From Conus ventricosus (lineage: Eukaryota; Mollusca; Gastropoda; Neogastropoda; Conidae): 20,751 nt of DNA. The stretch is from contig CM031607.1 in NCBI GenBank assembly GCA_018398815.1, forward strand, positions 79,963,179 to 79,983,929, given 5' to 3'. Under the pieces are notes generated by a model. The model searched no databases. It worked only from the letters and a program-made list of their open reading frames with translations, and had not been told where the DNA came from. Below, piece after piece: positions 8,727 to 18,702 of the stretch. The translations under genes and the position numbers were made by a program. How positions within the stretch are numbered: position 1 is the first letter of the stretch; each line of letters begins with the position of its first letter.

Positions 8727-8769
<43 letters not shown>
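8481..8769. repeat. (CT)n and TGTC arrays
   Basis: TGTCTGTC repeats (8498-8530) then CT repeats with scattered interruptions, ending at the second hairpin module. Confidence 0.93.
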
Positions 8770-8816
8770 ATGCGTCTGCACGCATACACACACCTCCTCT
8801 CTCTGTCATCACTCGA
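8770..8816. repeat. Hairpin-containing module, copy 2
   Basis: ATGCGT CTGC ACGCAT (8770-8785), then ACACAC, a CT run and TCACTCGA (8809-8816). It lies 541 bases from copy 1 with matching internal order. It borders the 5' remnant of LINE B. Confidence 0.6.
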
Positions 8817-8839
8817 ATCAAGACTAAATACCTACATTA

Positions 8840-11577
8840 GTGATAAAGATTAGCAGTCCCAGGTTATAAATATCGTTCGAAAAGACCCTACTAAAGACAA
8901 AGAAACAGGTCTTCTAGTGTTCATGAATCTTCTCCTTCAACTTCAAGAGACTTATCCCCACCTAGAACAAAAGACGTAGAAGCAGTGGTGGATACAAATC
9001 ACACTGAACAAAACAGCACGATCCATTTTAATCGGGTTTTGCCTATCGGAACCGCTATCAGAGAAAAGAAGTCAGCTGGCTGAATAAATTTTGTTACATG
9101 ATGGACGCAGTTTTCCTTAGAATGTAAAGAGATTGTTTTAACTCGGTGACTTCAAGTAATCTTTTGAAATCAAACAAGCCAATTGAGCCAAACGATAAGT
9201 GTGTTAGAATTTACATCAATTATCATAAACACCCCAGAGTAACACCACTTCAAAAGACATTCATTGACCAGATCTATATCTCGAAATGAAAATAACATAC
9301 TCAAGCTTGTGTACCAGTCCTTCTCTTCCTAGTGAACATTTACACAGTGGAGTTACATGGTCATTAACATGGAGTGAAAATCCCAAAACCCAGGCCACAA
9401 AAACCAAAAGCTATTCGTTGCTCTCAAAATTAAAAACGAACAAAAAACTTTCTGCTTGATTTATGAAGCTCAGAACTTTAATACAGTATAAAATATTGCT
9501 GATCCGGAATCAGCGATTGAACTTTTTGGATCGAAAAAAATTTTTACAGAAGTCTAAAACAGACATCTCCGTAAAACAATCAGAGTAAAGCATATTCCCC
9601 AACCACCGTGGTACACGAAAGAAGTACAGGAAGCTGCTACCTTATTAGACCTTTAGAAAGAACATGGCTATGAAGAATAATCAAGATCACTAAGATACGC
9701 AATAAAACTCTCAGAAGCACAGGGAAAAAAACTAAATACTACGCGAGTTATTAACTTCCAAACAAAATCCAAAACTTGGTTTTGGCAAGCAATAAACACT
9801 TCACAACAACATTCTTCTTCAAAATCAACTGTTTATCAAAGGTATTTCTTGCTGAACAACTTAACACTCCCTTCTCTAAACATTCCAGATACAGATGTTA
9901 CTACTGATCATTCAAGCGCTAATTGAACCATAAATAACTCCATCAATTTTGTCACGACAACAAATCACTCTGAACTAAACATTGCCACTCATAACTGTGC
10001 AGCGAGGTGTATCAGTACCTACTCATCTCAAACAGTCCAGGAACACGTTGGACTAGATGGCATAGATGGCCAAATTCTGAAACTCATCGGCTCCAGTAAT
10101 AACAGACACGTTCACGTATATCCTTTAACTTGGCATAGATAAAAGTTTATTTTCCTAATGCGTTCAAAAAAGCAAAAGTTCAAATACCCATTCATAAATT
10201 GGTGAAAGTACCTGATCCTTCAAACTACAGACCAATATCTATCTTTATCTATTCCTTTCCAAACCTCTAGAAAAGCATTGTAAATAAATCACCATATCCT
10301 TCATCACTTCCACAAGTACGATTTGCTCCCATCCCGGACAGTCGGTTTCAGACAGAAACATTCCTCCTCAGCCATTCTGAATTAATCAATCTTGTAGATG
10401 TGTGGCTTAATAATATAATAACAACAAGATATTGTGGCGTCTTATTTTATTCGATAGAATTTTAAAAAAGAATCGATGTCATTGACCACAATCTCCTTAT
10501 TCGAAAACAGGAGATATACGGTCTTTCAAAATATCCCGCCCTTATCCTTCAAAATCATACATCACAAAACACACAATGCGTCTTTATCGGGGACAGGCTG
10601 TCATCTTCTTATAACAACTCTTAAGTATGGCGTTTCCACAAGGCCTCCATTTTAGGCCCGTTACTCTTCTCAATTCTACATTACGACCTACCCCTACATG
10701 TGAGATTCTACATGCGAACCTCTTTGCAGATGACACCACAATTCACAACACACCATAAGATCCTTCCAGTCTTTCAAAACATTTGCAAGAGAGTACCAAA
10801 CGGACCTTGTAAAATGACCGAACCTAAATCATATGTCACTTCACCCTCTAAAAAACAAAAACTCATGTACATTACAACTAGGCCAAAAAAGAACAAAAAA
10901 GCTCACCATGATTTTCCCTCCTATACACCTCAATAATGTACTTGTGGAACCAAGTCACACATCATAAAGTATTAGGACTTAATAATTTACAATAGTCACA
11001 GCTGGAATCCCCACATAAACGTTACTATGCCAAAAAGCTCTCCTCCAGATAGTCTATCAGCTCACCAAAATCAAACACTTTCTTGACCTTCCACTCACGA
11101 AAACTTTTTTTCCATGCCATAATCAGTCTCATGTCGATTATGCCTCGACTATATGGGATCTGCAAGGGCAAACACCACTAAAAACCATTGTTCAGCCTAC
11201 ATAAACGAGCGCTCCAAACTAATCCATCTGAGGAGGGGAAAACTAGCCCCTCGAAAGCTCGATTATAAACATCTTAACATTCTTCCAAATCAGCAGCCAG
11301 AGACTTCCAAATACAACAAAGGGCTAATGCTCACAAGATTCTGACCCGGGAATGCTCCAACAACTTTAATGAGACGATGCTACAAAGTATCGTCGAGAAA
11401 CTCCCACAAACTCCATATCCCAATCCCCAGAATTACCTAATTTAAATCAAGTCTAACGTACTCCGGGAACCTCTTTGGTGGAACTCCCTTCCAGAATACA
11501 TCAAACAAATCCATTGTACCACAACTTTCAAAAACACTTTACCTTACCCATCTTCAGCGGTAAAAAATAATTTTTAA
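8840..11577 (+). pseudogene. LINE B: decayed CR1/L2-like retrotransposon ORF2 (endonuclease + RT)
   Basis: A near full-length but inactivated ORF2. Endonuclease traces: ARSILIGFC (9016-9042), LGDFK (9142-9156) where GDFN is usual, KTFIDQIYIS (about 9255-9285) matching the IDHIY-type block, and a PQPPWYTKEVQEA linker near 9600-9640. RT traces: VGLDGIDGQILKL (from 10047), VPDPSNYRPISI (10208-10243), IDHNLLIRKQEIYGLSKY (from 10481), PQG (10636-10644) then SILGPLLFS (from 10646, shifted by one frame), and an intact catalytic FADD at 10723-10734. The C-terminal PLWWNSLPEYIK (from 11470) leads to a TAA at 11575-11577. Fragments use all three frames, so it is nonfunctional. The motif set fits the CR1/L2/Rex1 group. 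Confidence 0.88.
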
Positions 11578-11747
11578 AAAACCATAAATAAAAAATAAAA
11601 TAAAAAAACCCATAAGTAACTACCAAGTAATCTTACTCAAAAGCATAAATCATATCCCCTTTTTCATGTACTTAATCCAATTTTGTCTTTTCTAACTTTT
11701 GTTTTTTCTTCTTCTCTTTTTCATGTATCAGTATCTTGATATATATA

Positions 11748-11878
11748 TGTTGTGTGTGTTGTGTGAGTGTGTGGTGTGTGTGTGAGTGTGTGTGTGTGTG
11801 TAGTGTGTGTGTGTGAGTGTGTGTGTTGTCTGTGTGTGTGTGTATGTTGTGTGTGTGTGTGTGTGTGAATGTGTGCAT
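11748..11878. repeat. (TG)n array
   Basis: TG repeats with GAGTG, TAGTG and TTGTG interruptions. Confidence 0.95.
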
Positions 11879-11917
11879 AGGATATAATCCTTATGAAAAT
11901 TGATATATTTGTCCCCT

Positions 11918-12020
11918 TTTCTCTCTCCTCTCTCTCCTCCATCTCTCTCTCTCATCTTCTCTCATCTCTCTCTCTCTCTCACTCTCTCTCCTCTCTCACT
12001 CTCTCTCTCTCTCACTCTGT
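11918..12020. repeat. (CT)n array
   Basis: CT/TC repeats with CTCCTC and CTCAC variants. Confidence 0.93.
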
Positions 12021-12175
12021 CGTTGCATGTTGCGTGTGTATGCTCCGAATTTCGTATTAAATATTGTCAATGTTCATTTTACTGTCTGATTTTATACAGG
12101 CTAATTATTGTGCTTTTTTAGTACATTACCATTTCAAATCATTACATCCTCATGCTGTTCCCCCCCAAATCTCTA

Positions 12176-12278
12176 CCCTCCCATCCTCTCCTCCTTCTCT
12201 CTCTCATCTCTCCTCTCTCTCGGTCTCCTCTCTCACTCTCTCTCTGCTTCTTTTTCTCCTTCCCCCCCCACCCCCCCA
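12176..12278. repeat. C/T-rich tract
   Basis: Irregular CT, CTCC and poly-C runs. Confidence 0.8.
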
Positions 12279-12352
12279 ATGTCATCTCACTTTGCATAAT
12301 ACGTTCGACGTATTTTCATGCCTTGCGAAAAATGAATGCATGGTGGTGCCTA

Positions 12353-12353
12353 G

Positions 12354-12388
<35 letters not shown>

Positions 12389-12562
12389 CTCTCTCCTCTC
12401 TCCCTCACTCATCTTCTCTCTCCTCTCACTCTCTTCTCCCTCTTCCCTCTCCCTCTCTCTCCTTCTCTCTCCTCTCCTCTCCTCCCTCATCTCTCTCTCT
12501 CTCTCCTCCTCTCCAATCGATTCTCTCACTCACCTCTCCTCTCTCACTCTCTCTCTCTCTCC
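12353..12562. repeat. (CT)n array
   Basis: CT repeats with CTCC and CTCAC variants. The right border reads CCTATGCGTGC, whose ATGCGT echoes the left arm of the hairpin modules at 8229 and 8770. Confidence 0.92.
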
Positions 12563-12949
12563 TATGCGTGCAAACGTCGTTATGTGGTGTTCAAAATATG
12601 TACGCACCCTTTTCAAATTCACTTCACATTCGTTTTCATACCATGCCAATCGTGTACTTTGTAGTACACTTTACATATGTATCCACCACCCCAGCCCCCC
12701 TCACTCCTACCCCCGCTCTCCACCTTCCTCTCATTAATATTATTCTCTTTTTTTATTTCATTTATATTTTTTGGTATGATCATTTTTTAGTTGTTGTTTG
12801 TTTTATTGTTTATTCTTATTTTTGTTTTTGTTTTTCATTTATCTTCTGTTTTCATTGATGTTCCACTATGATTACATGACCGCGTTTGCTTGCTTCTTTG
12901 ATTTCTTTCTTACATTAATTGATTTCACTGCATGTTTGTAGTCCCTACT

Positions 12950-13034
12950 CAGGCGAGGAACTGGATGGTAAAAAAAGCACGTTAGTGCCTTATCTATTAT
13001 CCACGAAAATAAAGAATTTTGTCTTGTCTTGTCT
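12950..13034 (+). mobile_element. LINE B 3' terminus: stem-loop, AATAAA, TTGTC tail
   Basis: A GCAC GTTA GTGC stem-loop (12977-12988) is followed by AATAAA (13008-13013) and a TTTTGTC-TTGTC-TTGTC pentamer tail (about 13018-13034) that passes into CT repeats. A terminal stem-loop plus a short tandem tail is typical of CR1/L2-type elements, whose 3' ends are short oligomer repeats rather than poly-A. This marks the end of LINE B. Confidence 0.75.
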
Positions 13035-13042
13035 CTCTCTCT

Positions 13043-13083
<41 letters not shown>

Positions 13084-13113
13084 CTATATATATATACTAT
13101 ATATATTATATAA
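13034..13113. repeat. (CT)n and (TA)n arrays
   Basis: CT repeats (13034-13079) passing directly into TATATA with CTATA interruptions (13077-13113). Confidence 0.94.
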
Positions 13114-13146
13114 TTAGACTCCAGCAAACAGATTTTATATGATCTG

Positions 13147-13226
13147 TCTGTCTTCTGTCTGTCCTGTCGTCTCTGTCTCTCTCTCTTTCTCTCTCTCTCC
13201 CTCTCTCTCTCTCTCCTCTCTCTCGA
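13147..13226. repeat. TGTC/CT array
   Basis: CTGTCTGT repeats then CT repeats. Confidence 0.92.
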
Positions 13227-13415
13227 GTCTCACTCATGCTTGACCCATGAAATAATGATCATTGTTATATAATCTTTATGTTGAATTCAATGACTGCTAC
13301 CCGTCTTGAATTGTTCATTTTTTTTTCGTTTTTGCTTTCTGTTACTATCTGTAATTATTCACGACAAACACATTTCATGACGGCCAAGGCCTAGTTAATG
13401 AATAAGCCATCCGAA
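13227..13415 (+). mobile_element. Third retroelement 3' end (5'-truncated)
   Basis: An AT-rich 190-base segment bounded by CT arrays. Near its right end is a GGCC AA GGCC inverted repeat (13382-13391), then AATAAG (13401-13406, one base from a poly-A signal), then CT repeats. The order stem-loop, AATAAA-like, array repeats that of LINE B. No coding sequence remains and the parent family is unknown. Confidence 0.45.
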
Positions 13416-13434
13416 TCTCTCTCTCACACTTCTC

Positions 13435-13472
<38 letters not shown>

Positions 13473-13868
13473 TCTCTCTTTTCTCTCCTCTCTCTCGATC
13501 TCACTCTCTCTCTCTCTCTCTCCTCTCCTCTCTCCTCCCTCTCTCCACTCTCTCTCTCGTTCCCCCCCCAAGCCCGCCTCCCTCCCTTACCGACCCCCCC
13601 CCTGTCTTTTCTCACTCTTGCGTCCCTCTTTTTTTCTCTTTTTTTTTCTCTCTTCTCGCTTTGGCCCTTCAGTCCTCCCCCCTCCTCCTCCCACCCCCCC
13701 CCCCCCCCCCCCTCCCGCCCCCGCCTGCACCCCACGCCTCTCTTTTTCTCTTCTTTACTGTCTCTCTCTCCTCTCTCTCTCTCTACTCACTCTACTTCTC
13801 TCTCTCTCTCTCTCTCTCCCTCGTTCTCAAGTCATCTCCTCTCTCACTCCTCCTCATCTCTCTCACTC

Positions 13869-13941
<73 letters not shown>

Positions 13942-13946
13942 TCTCC
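13416..13946. repeat. Long pyrimidine tract: CT arrays with C and T runs
   Basis: About 530 bases of CT repeats interrupted by C-rich (13561-13600, poly-C at about 13690-13712) and T-rich (13628-13652) stretches. The long open frames across it encode only Ser/Leu/Pro from the repeat and are not genes. Confidence 0.93.
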
Positions 13947-14109
13947 CCCGTGCTGCGGTAAACAGAGTACGCAACCTTACAGCACTGGAGATGAAGGAAG
14001 GTGAAATTTTAAGAAGACCACATCTGTTTCTCTTTTTTTCCCCCTTACATCAGAAGTTAAGCTGCTACATGTCGCAACGTACCATATTTTTAAAGCAACC
14101 TGTGAAGGT
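13947..14109. other. Unique sequence
   Basis: Mixed composition. No supported feature. Confidence 0.55.
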
Positions 14110-14172
14110 TTTAAAAAAAAATAATTGTAAGTGTAGCCCACCGACCACATAGGGCCTTTTTCAGAGCTGTCA
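14110..14172 (-). mobile_element. Possible retroelement 3'-end relic (minus strand)
   Basis: AGCCCACCGACCACATAGGG (14135-14154) followed by CAGAGCTG aligns in order with AGCCCAGGCCGACCGCAAAG and CAGGGCTG at 214-249. On the - strand it continues into an A/T-rich run (14110-14125). The stems are weaker than in the other copy, so this is a decayed relative at best. Confidence 0.35.
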
Positions 14173-14603
14173 CATACACATACATGTACACATACATTAC
14201 ACTACATGTACACATACATGAACACATACACATACATGTACAATACATATACACAATACACAACATGTACATCAACATATACACATACACATACATGGGG
14301 GGTAACACATACATATACACATACATATACACAGACACTACATGTCCACATACTTAAACACATACACATACATGTACACATACCTATACACATACACATA
14401 CATTACACATACATATACACCATACACATACCAAGTACACATACATATACACAAACACATAACATGTATACATACTTATACACATACACATATGGAAAAG
14501 AAGGGGGGCACATATTACAGCACATACATGTACACAATACATATACAAACATACAATACAATGTACACATACATGAACACATAACATGTACACATAACGC
14601 ATA
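14173..14603. repeat. ACATAC/ATGTAC minisatellite-like array
   Basis: About 430 bases built from ACATAC, ACACAT and the palindrome-containing ATGTACAC, in irregular higher-order combination, with two G-run interruptions (about 14296 and 14503). Frames through it encode only Tyr/Thr/His/Ile or Met/Cys/Val/Tyr and are artefacts. Confidence 0.92.
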
Positions 14604-15084
14604 CAGGAGAAATGCACACTCGGAGAAGCAAGCTAACAACCCTGAAGATAACTGACACCAGACACACCACAAACACAACAACAAACAAACAAACAAACAA
14701 AAAAGCGAATTAAGCAATTCATGCCACGTACAGTTAACAACAGACACGTTCACAGCCAACGAAGTAGACGCCCCCACAGCGCCATCCATTCTTTTGATAT
14801 ATGTTCCAGATTGAAAAAAGAATGCGTTAAAAAAAAAAATCAAATACATATAAACGGCCACAATGATGGCCAAATAGACAGTGCAGAAAGGACAGTTAGC
14901 GTTCGTTGTGAACAGTGTCTTCAGTTGTCAATACCTGGTCAAAAGATGTTTAACCCCCAGGGAACTGTTTGTAATGGAATAGTCAAGCAACGAATCTTTA
15001 CTGAAATCTGTAGCTGAAGATGTAGCATAAAAGATTTTTATGGTGAAACAGTGCTAGATCAACGAGTTAGTGGATGGTTTACAA
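14604..15084. other. Unique sequence with CAAA repeat; no gene recognised
   Basis: Contains a (CAAA)n run (about 14678-14700) and an A-run at 14829-14840. A + frame from an ATG at 14721 to a stop at 15015-15017 is open for 98 codons. Its product is Arg/Lys/Ser-rich and resembles nothing I know, with no domain, signal or membrane segment. The ATG at 14721 has a T at +4. I regard it as a chance frame; a real short exon cannot be excluded. Confidence 0.4.
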
Positions 15085-15237
15085 CGGGTGAGTGAGTGTA
15101 TGTTTGTGTGCAGAGCGTGCGTGTATGCGTGAGTGCAAATGTAGTATATTTGTATTGGGTGCATATGTAGGGTCAGTGGTGTGTGTGTGTGTGTGTGTGT
15201 GGGGGGGCGCGCCCGCCCGCCCGCCGCGTGTACGTGA
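15085..15237. repeat. TG-rich region with (TG)n and GC-rich block
   Basis: Irregular TG-rich sequence, (TG)n at about 15177-15201, then G7, CGCG and CCGC repeats (15202-15228), an abrupt local GC maximum. Confidence 0.85.
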
Positions 15238-15430
15238 AAAGCCCAGCTTCGTCATTGGTTTTGATCTTCGTGTACGTCCGTTTTTGTTGTTGTTGCTTTT
15301 TTTTCCCCTCAGGCAGCATAGCAACCATAGAAGCCCGTATGAAATCCAGCTAAATCGACAGAGTAACAACGATTAACATCCAAAAACTAGCGGCTGTCAC
15401 TTTTTCAGCTGTCACCCACCTTTGTAGATA
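15238..15430. other. Unique sequence
   Basis: Mixed composition with TTG repeats (15284-15296). No supported feature. Confidence 0.55.
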
Positions 15431-15600
15431 AACCGCCACCCCCCACCCCCCACCCTCCCCCACCCCCATCTCCTCCACTCTCTCCCTCCGCCCCAACCCA
15501 CCCCACTCTCCCCCCCATCTTCCCCTCCACCCGCCCCCACTCTCCCGCACCTTAACCTCCGTCCTCACCCCCCACCCTCGTGCCTTGACCCTTTACCACC
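15431..15600. repeat. C-rich CCCCAC/CTCCC tract
   Basis: Irregular C-rich repeats with CCCCCAC and CTCCC words. Confidence 0.85.
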
Positions 15601-15715
15601 TATCCTCTGTGGATTCATTTGATCGAAATGCTCGAGGAGGTCGTTGCTCTTCAGCTCTGTGACACTTATGTGGTTAATATCACTGCTGTCGTTATGACTT
15701 GTTGCTTTCTGTAAA
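15601..15715. other. Unique sequence
   Basis: Short mixed-composition segment between the C-rich tract and the AGC/AGT array. Nothing recognised. Confidence 0.55.
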
Positions 15716-15945
15716 ACAGCAGCAGCAGCAGTAAGGTTACAGGTAATGGCGATGTGGCGGTGTTGGTAGTAGTAGCAGCAGCAACAGTAACAGTTGCAGC
15801 GCAGCAGCAGCATTAAGTAGCGCAGCAGCAAGTAGTATAGTTGTATCAGCGGCAGTAGCAGTAGTGGAAGCGGTGGTGGTGGTAATAGTAGTAGTTGTAG
15901 CAGCAGCAGCAGCAACCAACAACAACTAGAACAGCAGCAGTCCCT
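15716..15945. repeat. Interrupted AGC/AGT/AAC trinucleotide array
   Basis: AGC, AGT, GGT and AAC triplets over 230 bases with frame-breaking interruptions, so no frame gives a continuous homopolymeric tract of one residue. Stops (TAG, TAA) occur on the + strand. It is best read as an old imperfect trinucleotide repeat rather than coding sequence. Confidence 0.88.
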
Positions 15946-16226
15946 TCGCCCTCAGTTCCCGATTCTAGAAAGAATCAAGTTCGATGATGAATGGAAAACA
16001 GAATCTGGCTGTTTCTTTTTGTTCTTCGCATGATAATTAAAACAGCAATGTATGTGCATTTTGCACTCGAACTGGCAGAGATGGTATTCATTTGAAGTCA
16101 GCAACTGAATAATGTATGAAATCATGTACGGTGTGGTGTTCCTTTCTTAGTTATGTCAATAGCACGTGTTTTCAGCTTTACTGGATTAATAGAAATTTTC
16201 GTCTTCCATGAAAAGAGCAAGGAGGT
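15946..16226. other. Unique AT-rich sequence
   Basis: No supported gene, terminus or RNA. Confidence 0.55.
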
Positions 16227-16292
<66 letters not shown>

Positions 16293-16504
16293 AGACAGAG
16301 AGGGACAGAGAGACAAAGAGAGGGGAGGGGGAACGAAAACAAAAAAGAAGAGAGAGGGAGAGTGAGTGAGACAGACACAGAGAGACAGACAGAGAGACAA
16401 AGACAGAGAGAAGACATAGAAGAAGAAGTATTAGTAGTAGTATAGTAGTAGTAGTAGTAGTAGTAGTATAGAGAAGAAGAAGAAAAAAGAAGAAGAGAAG
16501 AAGA

Positions 16505-16557
<53 letters not shown>

Positions 16558-16577
16558 AGAGAAATAGAGAGAGAGAG

Positions 16578-16660
<83 letters not shown>

Positions 16661-16664
16661 CAGA
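16227..16664. repeat. GA arrays with embedded (TAG)n
   Basis: (GA)n at 16229-16290, GACA/GGA variants, then AGT/TAG repeats (16426-16471), GAA triplets and a second long (GA)n to 16655. It is purine-rich on the + strand, the reverse of its neighbours. Confidence 0.95.
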
Positions 16665-16925
16665 CTAGACCAGACAGGCAGACAGAAACCTCTTCCCCTT
16701 TTCCTGTCTCTTAATCCCTTTCTTTGCCAACGTTTGGGACAGACGCCAGGGAGGGTATGAATGACCTCCTCGCATATAGACACGGTTTGCAAACCCCATC
16801 GACATCCAATTTTCAGGAAGAGAAAACGAGCAGCTAACGGCCCCAGCACCAGGAGAGACAGCCCCCTTTCAGGACCGTCGCACAATGCTGCTAACATTCC
16901 TGCTGACCTTCTACCCGGCGACGGC
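16665..16925. other. Unique sequence
   Basis: Mixed, moderately GC-rich sequence between GA and poly-T tracts. No frame or motif is convincing. Confidence 0.55.
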
Positions 16926-17000
16926 CTTTTTTTTTTTTTTCTTCCCTTTTTCTCTTTTTTCTTTTTTTTTTCTTTTTGTTTTTTTTTTTGTTTTGCAAGA
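16926..17000. repeat. Poly-T-rich tract
   Basis: T runs of up to about 14 with C and G interruptions. Confidence 0.9.
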
Positions 17001-17158
17001 TGTTTCTCAAGCTTCATTTGCCTTTACAAAACGGGTTCCTGGTTGCCGATTTGCCTTAAAATTATTCCCATGCCAAGTTGCCTGTACACTTCATATCATT
17101 TCTCAGCTCCTACTTTGCATTTTTAAGTGCAAACTTGTTTACAGCCTGACTTCCCCAA
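17001..17158. other. Unique sequence
   Basis: Mixed composition. Nothing recognised. Confidence 0.5.
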
Positions 17159-17167
17159 AACTCCACT

Positions 17168-17199
<32 letters not shown>

Positions 17200-17335
17200 T
17201 CTCCATCCCTACCCCCCAGCCCTCATTTGCCAGTCCGTTGTCTACTACAGCCCACTGCCTTGCCCCCCCCCTCCCCCCCCTCCCCCTTTCCCCACTAACC
17301 CCCCCAGCATCCTCACCACCCCACCGTCCCCCATC
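17159..17335. repeat. C-rich tract
   Basis: Includes a poly-C run of about 20 (17167-17187), then CCCCAC and CCCTCC words. Run lengths are likely unreliable. Confidence 0.88.
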
Positions 17336-17776
17336 TCTCTGTGTTCTGTAATGTCTATGATATAGCTTGCTCGCTGGGGTTTCTCCTACTGTTGTTTGGA
17401 TGTTCTCCTTCCTCCTCTCCCCCTCCTCCTTTCCCTCCCTTTCTCTCTCTTTTCATTGTCTCTCTTTTAAAATCAAATCCGCCTACTTTTCATTCTTCTT
17501 CTTCTTCTTCTTCTTCTTTCTTCTTCTTCTGTGGTGTGTGGTGTGTGTGTGTGTGTGGTGTGTGTGTGTGGTGGGTGTGTGTGTGTGTGTGTAAGGAGGG
17601 TTTTTCTCGTTATTTTTCTCGTCCATCCTTTTCATCCCCTGCCCCTCTTTCCTTTTCTTTTTTTCCCTTCTTTTTTTCTTTCCTTTTCTTTTTTTTCTTT
17701 CTTTTTTCCTTTCCTTTCTTTCTTTCTTTTGTTCTTTTTTTCCGTCTGCCAGTCTTTTTTCTTCCTGTTTCCCTCG
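17336..17776. repeat. Pyrimidine-rich tract with (TTC)n and (TG)n
   Basis: T/C-rich throughout, with (TTC)n at about 17490-17530, TG repeats at 17531-17592 and TTTCTTTC/TTTCC repeats at 17640-17760. Confidence 0.88.
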
Positions 17777-17890
17777 TCTTATTTTTCTTCTTGAGAGCAC
17801 ATGGGGACGATTAGGCTTTCTTGCTTTCTGTTCTTCTTCCTTTTTTTCCCCCTCTTATTTTTCTTCTTAATAGTACAATGGGGATGACTA
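17777..17890. repeat. Diverged tandem duplication, period about 76
   Basis: TCTTATTTTTCTTCTTGAGA followed by GCACATGGGGACGATTA (17777-17813) recurs as TCTTATTTTTCTTCTTAATA plus GTACAATGGGGATGACTA (17853-17890). Two copies are seen. Confidence 0.7.
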
Positions 17891-17895
17891 TGGGG

Positions 17896-17910
17896 CCCCC
17901 TCCGAGGGGG
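17896..17910. other. Perfect 7-base inverted repeat
   Basis: CCCCCTC C GAGGGGG, a GC-only hairpin with one central base. It follows the tandem duplication and precedes an unidentified repeat-like region. No T-run follows that would suggest a terminator. Confidence 0.5.
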
Positions 17911-17972
17911 TCACATTTTCATGTACGTCTGTTGGTCTGTTTGGTTTTATGCTCTTCTGTTGTCTGTTAGCA

Positions 17973-18015
17973 GCATTACACACACACACACACACACAAA
18001 CAAAAAAAAAAAAAA
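17973..18015. repeat. (CA)n plus poly-A
   Basis: A short CA array followed by CAAACAAAAAA. Confidence 0.9.
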
Positions 18016-18685
18016 CCGAGGTTAACAAATACTGGGGTTGAAATATGGATATAGCCCAAGGGCGAACTCATGAAAAAAAATTTGGCGATAATTCGTGATG
18101 CAGACCAGATCTAAATCCGAGCTATGCAGAATCCGTTTGGTAAAAAGTACACACGCTTTCCACTGGACTTGGACCCCTGTGAATCCACTGTGTCCAAATT
18201 GGCATTTATCTGTGAAGCCCTATATTTTTCTGGAATACCCAAATTTTGTAATAATTTAAACGTTAACATGCTGTGGTGTCCATACAAATGTTAGAAACAA
18301 AAAGCTTTTATGGAGATAACTCTAATGGCTGACCACTGAAAATCGACGCGAGCAATGCGTTCTCAATGAAACGTTCGATGCTTTTCTTTTTGGGTTGGTT
18401 GGTTTTTTTTGTTTTTTTTGTTTTGTTTTTACTGTCGAGAACAAAAAGAAGTCGAGGTTTGGCGAAAAAAAAGGATCGATTGAGATACCTTAACAATAAG
18501 TGCTTTTTTCTTTCTTTTTTTTTTTTTTAACATGAGTTGACCTGAACCGATTGACAACCGACTAAGCTTTCGACCAAACTGACAGTCTGACTGAGGGACA
18601 AGTCAGTGACTTGATCACTTTCCTAACACAGACGCGAATGAAAATCACGGAATGAAGAGCTAGCTGTTTTCAGCGAAGCGCGATC
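18016..18685. other. Unique sequence, possibly an unidentified dispersed repeat
   Basis: About 650 bases with T-runs at 18404-18430 and 18510-18528. Words around 18075-18125 (TTTGGCGATAATTCGTGATG, ATCTAAATCC) look like an interspersed repeat I vaguely recall, but I cannot name it. There is no terminal inverted repeat that I can pair and no coding frame. Confidence 0.35.
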
Positions 18686-18702
18686 TGTCGTGTGTTGCCG
18701 CC

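Larger units (their letters stand above)
11578..12949 (+). mobile_element. LINE B 3' untranslated region with embedded microsatellites
   Basis: From the ORF2 stop to the conserved 3' terminus. AT-rich segments (11578-11735, 12020-12170, 12570-12950) alternate with a TG array and two CT-rich arrays. Untranslated sequence of more than 1.4 kb is long for this group, so expanded microsatellites or a nested insertion probably account for much of it. No gene is seen in it. Confidence 0.55.

Noticed and set aside
13398..13961. 187-codon + frame, the longest of the Ser/Leu/Pro type
   Set aside because: It lies entirely in CT/C/T arrays and encodes only repeat-driven residues with no domain.
14206..14655. 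Tyr/Thr/His-rich frame in the ACATAC array
   Set aside because: It follows the period of the repeat and has no independent support.
14721..15017. 98-codon frame as a gene
   Set aside because: No similarity to any family I know, neutral start context and no splice or promoter signals; chance open frame is more likely.
17896..17910. GC hairpin as an intrinsic terminator
   Set aside because: No following T-run and the setting is eukaryotic.
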